From contig NC_083397.1 in assembly GCF_030864355.1 (NCBI RefSeq), positions 2,294,001 to 2,358,000 of the forward strand: a DNA stretch of 64,000 nt. Reading direction: 5' to 3'. Source of the stretch: Cutaneotrichosporon cavernicola. Lineage: Eukaryota > Basidiomycota > Tremellomycetes > Trichosporonales > Trichosporonaceae. The position numbers and the translations under genes were made by a program. Of the stretch, positions 1 through 9,514 are shown piece by piece. The notes beneath the pieces are model-generated. The model did no database searches. It was not told where the DNA came from and worked only from the letters and a program-made list of their open reading frames with translations. Position 1 is the first letter of the stretch, and every line of letters starts with the position of its first letter.

Positions 1-379
1 ATCACTGGGGTCAAGGACACGGCTGTGACCAAGTCTGTGCCGCATCTGCGGCGCAGAATGCAACTTGCACAGCCCGGCGATCGTGGGTCGGACGTGGACG
101 GGGACGACCGGGAATGTTTGCACCGGGTCGTGCCGACAACCCCCACACTGTTCATTGTTCTCTGTTCCGCCCTCGGCACGCCAAGCAAAGAGTGCATGAG
201 TGCATCGAGCAGGAGCCGAACCCGTTCAGATGAGGTGGCGTTGACAAGATGGCTCAACCGCTGTCATGGTGCACGGATCGTTGTCGCAGCCCACCTCGTA
301 ACTGAATGATTTCGACTCACTCTTTGGTTTTCTCTTGCTATCTTGATTCAAACCCCCACATCCACGTTACAAACTACCC
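1..379. other. Left-edge non-coding stretch
   Basis: No convincing coding exon is seen on either strand. From about 306 the plus strand becomes pyrimidine-rich, as expected of the promoter or 5' leader of the gene starting at 380. A gene lying mainly to the left of the window could contribute untranslated sequence here. Confidence 0.4.
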
Positions 380-3020
380 ATGGACCTACCAGTCCGCTCG
401 TCTCCTCTTCCCAGCGTTACGTTCCCCACTCCCCCTACCCATTTCCCTTCCTCCCCTTCTTCTCCTCCCCCACAGCCCTTGCGTGGCTCATCCCTCGTTT
501 GGAACGACGCTCAGACTTTCCCCTCTTCTCCTCCACCACTACACGCGTCACTTCCAATGTCACCTCTCGACAACAACCTCCTTTTCGACGGCGGTCGCAC
601 AACACAAAAACCACTCGACACACCGCCGGCCTCGTTCCACTCGACATCCCCAAAAACCCCCTTTCAACCTCTCCCGGACCGCCAACGTCGCACCTCGCAA
701 CACCTCGACCATGCTGTCCCGGGCCTCCCTTCGTCCAAATCCAACCCGAACCTCTTGTACCCGGGCCTGCCGAACGACTTGGACAAACCGCGCCGCCGCA
801 AAAACACCATGCCAATGCCACCGCCCCCATCGGACGAACAACGCCTTGCGGAATCGCTTGAATCGCCTGAAAACCCTGCCAAATACCACTCGAACCTGTC
901 TCGCGCCGACGTGACCACCTCTGGCAAACTCGTGCGCGGCTCTACTGTCCGACAAATGTCGTACAAATTCCAGTCTCTGCGCAAGAAGATTGAGAATGAG
1001 CTCTCCCGCAAGCGCCCCGGCGGTGGCCGAGGCCAGCAGGATGGCACCCCGTCGAGCTTCAAGCGCCCTTCCAAGCGCAACATCAAAGGCACTGTCGCTG
1101 GTCTCCGCCCCAGTCCGGCCCTAACTGTTCCCGAGGGCATGAGTGTCGCCGATGCCGCCCAGCTGTGCGCGGCCAAGCGCACTGACTGTGTCCTAGTCGT
1201 CGACGAGGAGGAGGGCCTCAGTGGTATTTTCACCGCAAAGGACCTTGCCTTCCGCGTCACGGCTGAGGGTCTTGACCCTCGCCTCACCGCCGTCTCGACC
1301 ATCATGACTCGCAACCCCATGGTCACGCGCGACACAACTAGCGCTACTGAGGCTCTCCAGCTCATGGTTTCGCGCCATTTCCGCCATCTCGTGAGTTTCC
1401 GACCTCGGTGCCAGCTGACAGCAGCCCGTTTGCAACGAGGACGGTGATGTTGTTGGCCTCCTTGACATTACAAAGGTGTTCCATGACGCGCTCGCCAAGG
1501 TCGAGCGCAGCTCGTCAGCAACCAACCAGCTTTCGGCCGCCCTTGCCGGTGTTCAGAGCGAGCTTGGTCCTGGTCTCAACAGCAATCCCCAGGCCGCGGC
1601 AATGCTCGCCTACGTCGACGCTCTGCGCGACAAGATGGCTCAGCCGGACCTCATGTCGGTTCTCGACACCAGCCTTCCTCCACCCACAGTCACTCCCCGC
1701 ACCTCTGTGCGAGAGGCTGCCCGTCTCATGAAGGACCGCAGAACGACTGCCGTCTGTGTCCTCGAGGCGAACTCGGCTACGAGCACGCTCTCCGGCATGA
1801 GCAACCCCGGCGCTCCTCCGAAGATCGCCGGTATCTTCACCTCCAAGGACATTGTCCTGCGTGTCATTGCGGCCGGCCTCGACGCCTCGCGCTGCAGCGT
1901 CGTGCGTGTTATGACCCCGCACCCAGACACTGCTCCTCCCTTCATGATCGTCCAAGACGCTCTCAAGAAGATGCACAACGGCCACTACCTCAACCTCCCG
2001 GTCGTCACCGAGGATGAGGGCCGTTTGATCGGTATCGTCGACGTGCTCAAGCTCACGTACGCGACGCTCGAGCAGATCGACTCTATGAACGAGGAGACGG
2101 GCAGCGAGAGCGGTGGACCAATGTGGAGCAAGTTCTTCGACACTCTCAACCAAGGAGCGCCAGAGGACGACTCGGTGTCGGCTCTCTCGCGCCATTCGTC
2201 ACACGACACGCCGTCAAAGCTGCACCAGCGCGGCCTGTCTGTCACTTCACCTATTTCGGAGGTGATGCCTGGCGACTCGGCCTCAGCCATAAATGACAAT
2301 ATTTCCGACATTGGCCTCAACAAGGGCCCTGCGTCTTCCGTTGCCCCGCCCGCACTTCCTGAGGACGACGGCACATATGTCTTCAAGTTCAAGACGCCAT
2401 CTGGGCGGACGCATCGCTTCCAGGCTCGTCACGACAGCTACGACCTTCTTCGCGACATTGTTCTGGGCAAGCTCCAGGTCGACCCTTTCTTTGAACCGTC
2501 ATCAGACTCGAACGCCTTTGTCCCCGACCCGACCTGCTTCGTTCTCAGCTATAACGACGACGAGGGAGATCTTGTTGACATCACCGCCGACACCGATGTG
2601 GCCGACGCCGTCAGCGTTGCTCGTGGGCAGAAGTCATCTCGCGTTGTTCTCTCCGTCCACGGCGGCAAGAACTGGGAGGAGGCCATCCGTCTGAACGCGG
2701 CTTCGGCCGCAGCTGAGGCTGAGGAAGCGGCCGAGGAGGCCAAGGTTGTTTCTGTGCCGGAGAAGAAGATTGAGACGATTCCCGAGCTCCCCGAGGTGTC
2801 CGTGTCCGTCAGCGACCCTGCGGAGACGTTGAAGGACCCTCGCGCGGACCCTGCCCACGAGCCAACCTACGGTGCAACGGGCGTCCACGCACGCAACATT
2901 GTTGACCCCAACGACCTCATCCTCGGCGTTCTCCCTAAGGATATGGCACTGCCGGCGGCGATCGGCTTCCTGGGCGTCGTCATTGCCGGCGTCTTCGTTG
3001 CGTCGCGCACCACCAAGTAG
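380..3020 (+). CDS. CBS-domain and PB1-domain protein with C-terminal membrane anchor
   Basis: Two exons, 380-1390 and 1425-3020, flank a 34-nt intron ending in GCTGACAGCAG; the protein has 868 residues. A Pro/Ser-rich N-terminus is followed by four CBS motifs in two pairs (about 235-355 and 415-570, with ...FTAKDLAFRV and ...FTSKDIVLRV). A PB1-like domain follows near 655-745 (YVFKFKTPSGRTHRF), then an Ala/Glu-rich stretch and one hydrophobic C-terminal helix ending in SRTTK, which suggests tail anchoring to a membrane. This arrangement matches the conserved fungal family containing fission yeast Mug70. CBS pairs normally bind adenine nucleotides and PB1 mediates pairing with other proteins; the cellular role here is unknown. 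The start may instead be the in-frame ATG at 557, because the first 59 residues are low complexity. Confidence 0.85.
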
Positions 3021-3577
3021 TAGACGGCGGCGCCAAGACCTGTACTGTATCACTTCTCGCGGATTCGTAAACGGAACCATCATGACAGGGCATGTATTGT
3101 GTGTGCGGCTGTAGCAGTTGGCGGGTTGTGTTGATGCTGAGCTCTGAAGGGTGCCAAGAGTGCACCGCCAGGTCGGCAGGTCGGCAGGTCGGCCATGAGT
3201 TGTTCTGCAGCAGAGCATCTGCTGGGTAAGCTCGCAGCCTGTGTGATGAGAGTGCATGCTATGTCTACAAAATGCTGGCCTATTGCCGGCCAAGCAACGT
3301 GAGGATGTTGGAAGGGGGCTGAGGTACGGGGGCGTTGAAGAGGGGTGCCGAGATCTGAGTCCTGCGAGTTAGCGAGCTCGAAGCAGCGATGAGAGCAGCA
3401 GGCCATTGGGAGAGAGGGAAGCCTCCCCACTTGACGCCGGCACGCCGGAAGATGAATAAAAAAAAGCCGGGAATCGATAGGGCTATGGCAGCTCGACAGG
3501 CAACAGACAACTAAACCCTCATTCTTGACGCCCTGCGCGTCCCACTCTCTCAACCTAGCGCGGTATCCCAAAGTTAC
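3021..3577. other. Convergent intergenic region
   Basis: Lies between the 3' ends of the CBS/PB1 gene and the uS13m gene. No coding exon is recognised. Three tandem copies of an 8-bp unit (aggtcggc) lie at about 3170-3193. Possible extra terminal exon sequence of uS13m could extend into 3530-3577. Confidence 0.4.
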
Positions 3578-4048
3578 TCACGAGAAAGCCTTGCGGTTGA
3601 CCGAGTTGAGCCTCTTGGCAGTCGAGGCATTGTTACGCGTGTTCTGTCCGCGGACTGGCAGGCCCATGGCATGACGACGGCCACGGTACGTCCCAATCTG
3701 GCGGTGGTGGAGGATGTCGGCCTGACGCTGGCGGCGCAGGTCAGTCTCGATGAGGAGCGTGTTGAGCGGGTCGCTGGCCTCCTTGCCCTTGCCGCGCGCG
3801 TTTGGCATCTGCGCGCCGCTCTCGATAGCCACGGGTGTGGGACCCGGCGCCGCCGAGGACGTCGGCGAAGAGAGATACGCAGAGAGCGCAGTTACCTGCG
3901 TCTCAGTAAGGCTGGAGACGCGCGCGCGCTCGGGGATCTGCAGACGCGCAAGGAGGCGGGCCGCCACGGCCTGGTTGACGCCGTAGAAGGCCGTGAGGGC
4001 GACCTTGAGCGCCTTGTGCTCGGGGAGGTGGTGACCGAGGAGATGCAT
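3578..4048 (-). CDS. SWS2: Mitochondrial small-subunit ribosomal protein uS13m
   Basis: The N-terminus [15 protein letters not shown]...FYGVN and the C-terminal block [19 protein letters not shown] with [19 protein letters not shown] are typical of uS13, the protein at the head of the small ribosomal subunit that contacts the large subunit and the P-site tRNA. Such short versions with this N-terminus are mitochondrial (yeast Sws2). The ATG at 4048 gives the expected start. The reading frame stops at 3578, but a perfect GTGAGT lies exactly over the stop (minus strand from 3581), so a last short exon could replace the final serine; no acceptor there is clearly best. The gene is divergent from the gene at 4311, sharing a 262-bp promoter region. 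Confidence 0.88.
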   Translation of the reverse strand: MHLLGHHLPEHKALKVALTAFYGVNQAVAARLLARLQIPERARVSSLTETQVTALSAYLSSPTSSAAPGPTPVAIESGAQMPNARGKGKEASDPLNTLLIETDLRRQRQADILHHRQIGTYRGRRHAMGLPVRGQNTRNNASTAKRLNSVNRKAFS

Positions 4049-4310
4049 GTTGACGGGACAGGGAGGAGAGGGGGGAGGGGAGGGGAAGAGGTAGCGCTAG
4101 TCGTGCGTGTCGAAGCTTATGCCGGGGTCGTCGAGCTCGTCGTCGCTGTTCGCTGTTGATGAGATGAGTTGGGTTCACTCAAAAGTCGGAATCGACCCGT
4201 GTGCCACCGGCGGAAAAAAGCGGAATCGCCGACTTGGTACCTCACCCACCTAGAGATTTCGAGCTTTCGGCACTGAAACGCGACCCGCGTCCTACAACAC
4301 ACCCAAAATC

Positions 4311-5381
4311 ATGAACCCAACGCTCGGCCTGTTGCGCCAGCTCGCGCAGAAGCCAACTCCGCTTCCAACCCCTAGCGGCGAGGCGTTTGCGCTCGTCCGC
4401 CGCATGCTCCAGGAGCGCCCGCGGCACTTTCGCGAGATCCTCGCAGACGGAATCGCGACCTCGACCCCAGAGGGCGAGGAGAAGCCCGTCGCGTACAAGA
4501 TGAAGAAGGTCAAGGGCAAGGGCAAGGATGAGGTCGAGCCGGTCGCCGTCCCGGAGGGGCATCCGTTCTTGTCGGCAGGGTGAGTGTGGTGGAACTTTGG
4601 CAAGACGGGAGGCCTTCCTTGTGTCGTTGCGCAACAAATAGCTTGCACATTGCAACTCTGTGCCATGGCTGACGCCAGATACCTCAAGAATCGCATCATC
4701 CCCGTGCTCGAGTCGCAGAGGTTGGTCCGTAAGGCGTGGCTCGACGCGACTCCTGGCACTTCGCTCGCCAGGATGTCGCACCACCAGCGCAAGCACGCGA
4801 TGTGGGTGATCCAGGAGGAGGGCAAGCTTGCTGCGCGGTGGGAAGCCATCACCGACCCCGCGCTGGACCAGGCAGGGCTGAGGCGGCTCGGCGGACAGGA
4901 GCGCCTTTCTCGCGAGGCGGCTGCGCGGAGCCGCCGCGAGACCGCGTTCACCACTGGTCGTGAGGAGCGTACCGAGCGCGACATTATGGCCTGGGCTGAC
5001 CGGCCGGCGGGCTTTACGACCAACTTGGAGCGCAAGCACCTGAACACTCGGCGGAATCGCGCGCGGCCAGTCAAGGAGGCGCGGGTTGCCGAGCGGGCTG
5101 CGATGCGTGCCGAGGTCGCCACGGCCGTCCAGGCGGACCTCAAAGTGCAGGGCAAGATTGCGAACCGCGCCGCGCGGGTCGCCGCCGCTGCCATCGAGCG
5201 ACGCGAGGCAGTGAATGAGGAGGCGGCGGTCCAGGTCAAGGACCGCAAGACCTTGCAGGCTGAGAAGGAGGCGAAGCAGCAGCGGGCCGCACGTCGCCGC
5301 AAGGAGCAGCGGGCTACGGCGCTCAAGGCCAACCGCCAGGCGGCCAAGAAGGCGGAGGTTGGGGACAAGGTTCAGGCATAG
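4311..5381 (+). CDS. Basic coiled-coil protein, probably mitochondrial
   Basis: Exons 4311-4579 and 4679-5381 flank a 99-nt intron ending in GGCTGACGCCAG; the protein has 323 residues. The join gives ...HPFLSAGYLKNRIIPVLESQ. The N-terminus (NPTLGLLRQLAQKP) is short and basic, and the second half is rich in Ala, Arg, Lys and Glu with long helical, coiled-coil character (RRKEQRATALKANRQAAKK). I do not recognise the family with certainty. Its size, charge and divergent position beside uS13m make a mitochondrial ribosome or translation role possible, but this is inference from context only. Confidence 0.6.
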
Positions 5382-5623
5382 ACATGCATATTCATCACTC
5401 ATGGTCTCTAACACGGTGGGAGTGTATGTGAGTGCGAACAGTTAACTACTACCAGTTGTCGACTCTTTTAGAAGCAGCGACGCCCATTGCAGTGAGAGCG
5501 ACTCACCTTGCTCGGCTGGGGTCATTTTCACTCACAACAACTAACCACTCACTTGACTTTGTAACTTTGCTCCTTGGTCTTGCCTTTTTTACCATTGTAG
5601 TATTTCATTCCAAGCTTGTTATC

Positions 5624-7181
5624 ATGGATGCTGATCTCCAGCTCCCTCATTCTCCACTCAAGGCCTTTGTAGAGCACGTCCGCAACCTCCCCTCGGACGA
5701 GTGGACCGAGGGCATCCCCCAAGTTCTGCGTACCTTCCTCCCACCCTTCACCACTCCAGTGGTGGAAGACAAGCACTGGACTCCCAGCATGCGCCGCGCC
5801 GTTCGCGACCTCGACAAGGGGCGCGTGAAAACACACTGCGGTAAGGCGGAACATGCCACCGAACGGTCGTCTGCAAAGGCTGAACATGCCACCGAACTGT
5901 CGTCTGCGTCTCTCCCAGTGCGACCCCAGGCCGTTCCTCAAGCACAGACGAATGGGTCGTCTCGCGACACACCCCCTCACCTCCTCCCCAACGGCGTGCC
6001 TAGAGCGAACGGTCAAGCGCCTCGATGGGGCCACACTTATCTGCAGCACGAGTCCGAGACCATACGTGCTCGTCAGCTGGCACCACCCCTTCGTGCTGGT
6101 CTCCATGGCCTTGCACCAGGTATTCGAGGTCCACCAGACCTGTCCAACATCACGTACCACTCCCTGCTTTCCTTCCTTACAGGCCCACCTGGCCCCGTGG
6201 TCCGAGTGCACCACTACAAGAGCAACGCGGGCCTCGTCTGGGATGGCACGCCGGCCTCGGGGTTCTCGGCGCCCATGTTCCGTGCCCTCAGTCCAAACGC
6301 CTACGTTGAGGCGATGGACGCTGCGCAGCTCGGTAGACGCTGGAACCTCGGCCTTGGGGTGCGCGAGCTGGCTGCGAAGCACATCCTCGGCCAAACCGAG
6401 GAGCCCAGTCCGTGGATCTCTGCGACGACTCACCTGGACGCTGCAATCGCATTCATCGCACGCGAGCTCGCTCTCGGGATGAATGAGGTCCGACTCGCTG
6501 TTATCATCCCGACTAACGAAGTTCGCATCCCCGCCGCTGACGTACTCAAGCCCATTCCCGGGCAGGTGGATCGGAGCGCAGAGTGGCTCTTCTACGGGCG
6601 CATCTTTGCAGACTCTGTAATTGCTGACATCCGCTGGACACGCACCGTAAGTTTTGTATGGACCTACTGACGATAGCGCCTCCCGTTCGACCTCCCGCCC
6701 AAGTTCTGGAAGTCGCGCGGAGAGGGGTCATGGACCAGGCATCTCCGCTGGGACGCGCGGGTTGCCTTGTGGCCGAACATCCGGCTCATCCTCCAGCGCC
6801 CGCCTCAGGTGTCCCCGCGATCCACACTGGGCCAATCTATGTGAGCTAATGGTAGATGGCACCAGCTGACCAGCTGACAGTCTTGGCGTTGGCCAGCGCC
6901 CGCTCCGGTTCCCCCTAAGGCGAATGGGTCCTTGGTACAAGCGCCACACGCGCGGCCAGCTCGTCCCAAGCATCAAAACGGTCGATACCGCCGAGGAAAA
7001 GGTGGCCCTAAGGACCTCCTTGGTGACGCGATCACCCCCCTCAACTGCCTTGACGACTCGGATGGCGAGATCGACTCAGTGCTACCCGCTCCGCTAGACC
7101 CTATCCAGATTGACCTTGTGAGTCTGATGGTTCCATGTGCGATAGCGCTAACCATCTCAGCTCCAGCTGGATACAGTCTAG
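5624..7181 (+). CDS. DUF7587-like / ADP-ribosyltransferase-fold-like protein
   Basis: Four exons: 5624-6646, 6677-6808, 6881-7117 and 7161-7181. The first intron is only 30 nt (gtaagt ... ctgacgatag). The protein has about 469 residues. The central block VVRVHHYKSNAG...GFSAPMF, followed by SPWISATTHLDAAIAFIARE and then EWLFYGRIFADSVI, resembles the fungal DUF7587 pattern, which itself has the layout of ADP-ribosyltransferase-like folds (R/H strand, S-x-S strand-helix, acidic/aromatic strand). A catalytic role is not shown. Residues 74-95 are two 11-residue repeats (KAEHATERSSA) encoded by a 33-bp tandem duplication at 5843-5908. The second intron is uncertain: I chose a weak GTGTCC donor at 6809 because it keeps an acidic C-terminal frame; the stronger GTGAGC at 6841 leads instead to a stop at 7095. 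Confidence 0.55.
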
Positions 7182-7327
7182 GAGCAGCTTGCGTTCCCGT
7201 TCTTCTTCTCCGGGCCATCTTGTAAACAACCTCCACCGTCTCAACCAGGCACGGCGCGCGTCATAGCTTTGAATGTCACAGAGATACCTCTCCTGTTCGT
7301 ACAATCTGTTCTTCGCATCAGCTCCCC

Positions 7328-9341
7328 ATGCTAAGGCCGCCACTACTTCACCGCGCGACGTCGTCGTCATCGGGCCACCATACGCCCGAAGGGCTAGGGC
7401 CAGCGCTTCCGCCGCTGCTCGCGGAGATATCGGTCTTCGTGGTGCCGGCGAAAATGGACATGGCACAGGCCGTGTCGCAGATCGAGGCGCTTGGTGGCGA
7501 GCGCTCGCTGCGACCTGAAGACGCGCAAGTAATCATTACCGCACTTCGTGGGCGTCCGCGGTTGGAGAGGGTTCTGGGCAATGCGGTTGTAAGTATCCAC
7601 GGTATTTGCACTGAGATTAGGATACGGTCCCCATCCTCCGCGCCGAGTTCCTTACTGATGCGTACTCTCGAGCACAAGCAGCCGGGGATATGCCTCCCTC
7701 CCTCCCCAGGCGGAAAGACTACCGAATCCCTCTGCGCCGGCGGAGTGCGTCCGTTGAGATCGTGAGCGGGCCAACGACACCACAGCCGCCATCTACATCG
7801 GGGCCCAAGCGACCTCTGTCCCCCACGCCACCAGTTACGCCCTCGAAGCATCACAAAGTCGCGCCACCAGTTACGCCCTCGAAGCATCACAAAGGCGCGT
7901 CACCCAGGACGTTGCAGATGGGCGGAGCCGAACCGGGAACCGACTCCCCCAGTTTGGACATCACCCTCTACCCTCCAGACATCAGATTCCGCACCATCCC
8001 GCGCCTCGCCGTCCAGCGACCGTCACCGCTGACATGCCCGAACCAGGACATTGTGTGTTTCCAATGGATACGCTGACGAGATCGACGCGATCAAACCAAT
8101 CTACCTCGAGCGCGAGTACGATGAGCTCGCGCAGCTCAACACCAACGTCTTAAGTTATCGGCGGAGCATGGCTGTGAGTGTGTGTATACTGGATCGGCTG
8201 ATGTAGATCATCAAGAGCGTCCCCAGGCGTATTAAGAGTGGAGAGGAGGCGCGCAAGCTAGTCGATGTTGGGGCCAAGGTAGCTAACCGCGTATGTTGAA
8301 AGGAGGGCAATGAATGATGGAGGTGTTGAAGCGGCGGCTGACACAAGATCGAGGAGTATCTCACCACAGGCCAAATCGCCGAGGCGGAGGAGATCAAGGC
8401 GTCACCGCGTTTCCAAGCACTGCGGCTGTTCTCCTCGGTCTGGTCTGTTGGCCACTCGACTGCGGCTGAGCTGTGGCGAGCTGGCTGCCGCAATCTCGAG
8501 GATGTGCGACTGTACTTTTCGCGGACTGATGCGCCCCCAATTCTAGAAGATGGTGGTGATGGGTGGGAATACGACCGGGCGACCGCGCGCGAGGAGCGTG
8601 CCCGCCGCCAAAGGCGGGAAGAGGGGGCAATGACGCGCGAGGAGGTCGTATCGGCCTGGCTCAACCTCAAGGACGAGCTGGATACGCCCATCCCCAGAGC
8701 CGAGGTCGTAGAGATTGGCGCCGTTGTCGCGGACCACCTCGAAGCCCTTGCGCCTGGGTGTGCGCAGACAATCACCGGCAGCTATCGGCGGGGAAAGGAA
8801 ACGACGTCTGATGTCGACGTCGTGTTTCGCCCTCCAAAAGGAAACGAGACGGCCGCGGTACTAGGCGCGCTGCTCCGGCGGCTAATCCGCTTCGGGATCA
8901 TTACGCATGTGCTCCGTGCGTCTGTGTGTGCTGGAAGCGCTGATGGCAGAACTCTCCGAGCGCGAAACTGGCACTCCGCTACACCACGGCGGCGCAAACT
9001 TTGACAATCTCGACAAGGCGTTCGTCATCCTCTGCCTGCCCGGAAAAACGCGGCTGCATCGCCGCGTCGACCTCATCTGCGCCCCGCCCTCGCGGTATGC
9101 GGCTGCAGTGCTAAGCTGGTCAGGGAGCATGATGTTTGAGCGTGACCTGCGACGCTGGGCTGAGGACCGGTGCGTCGCCTTTCGCTTTTTGCGTTCTGCT
9201 GATTCCAGCGGGTACAAGTTCCGCGCGGGACTGATCGAGATCGCGACCAACCAGGAGGTCAACTTGGACAGCGAGCGCGAGATCCTCGGATTCCTTGGAC
9301 TTGGATACGTGCCGCCCGAGCTGCGGAATGCCGATGGGTGA
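7328..9341 (+). CDS. POL4: X-family DNA polymerase (Pol4 / Pol lambda type) with BRCT domain
   Basis: Seven exons: 7328-7588, 7621-8052, 8081-8173, 8207-8278, 8348-8915, 8950-9169 and 9209-9341, giving 592 residues. Introns are 32, 28, 33, 69, 34 and 39 nt. Residues about 33-105 form a BRCT domain. A Pro-rich linker follows, with a 12-residue tandem repeat PPVTPSKHHKVA from two 36-bp units at 7828-7899. Then come the 8-kDa lyase-type region, a helix-hairpin-helix (LFSSVWSVGHSTAAELWRAG), the polymerase motif GSYRRGK near 430 with DVDV providing two catalytic aspartates, and RRVDLI with the third. The thumb ends in GYKFRAGL...FLGLGYVPPE. These features fit gap-filling in non-homologous end joining and base-excision repair. 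The first ATG could lie further upstream. Confidence 0.88.
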
Positions 9342-9514
9342 TGCGTTATGACTGGTGTGTGATGTACATGTACTGTACTGTACCTTTACCACGCTACGTT
9401 GGTAGCGTACGCACACTATTTTGGCCAGCCCTCCCCGCTCCCCGCTCCAGCATCCAATACATGGTCTAGCAATCTACGTCCGACAAGCATTTGCCGCACC
9501 CCTCGGCTAAGCGG

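Noticed and set aside
4242..5414. Long open frames on the minus strand opposite the coiled-coil gene.
   Set aside because: They mirror the GC-rich codon pattern of the plus-strand gene, lack recognisable domains, and the plus strand has a consistent spliced model.
6841..7097. Alternative end of the DUF7587-like gene using the strong GTGAGC donor at 6841.
   Set aside because: It yields a basic, frame-shadow-like tail ending at 7095, while the alternative frame gives an acidic tail and a further well-formed intron; kept only as a caveat.
8881..8950. Frame break inside the polymerase palm, first read as a pseudogene sign.
   Set aside because: Using the donor at 8916 gives a 34-nt intron and a continuous ITHVLQLSERE sequence; the earlier GT at 8909 gives the wrong phase.
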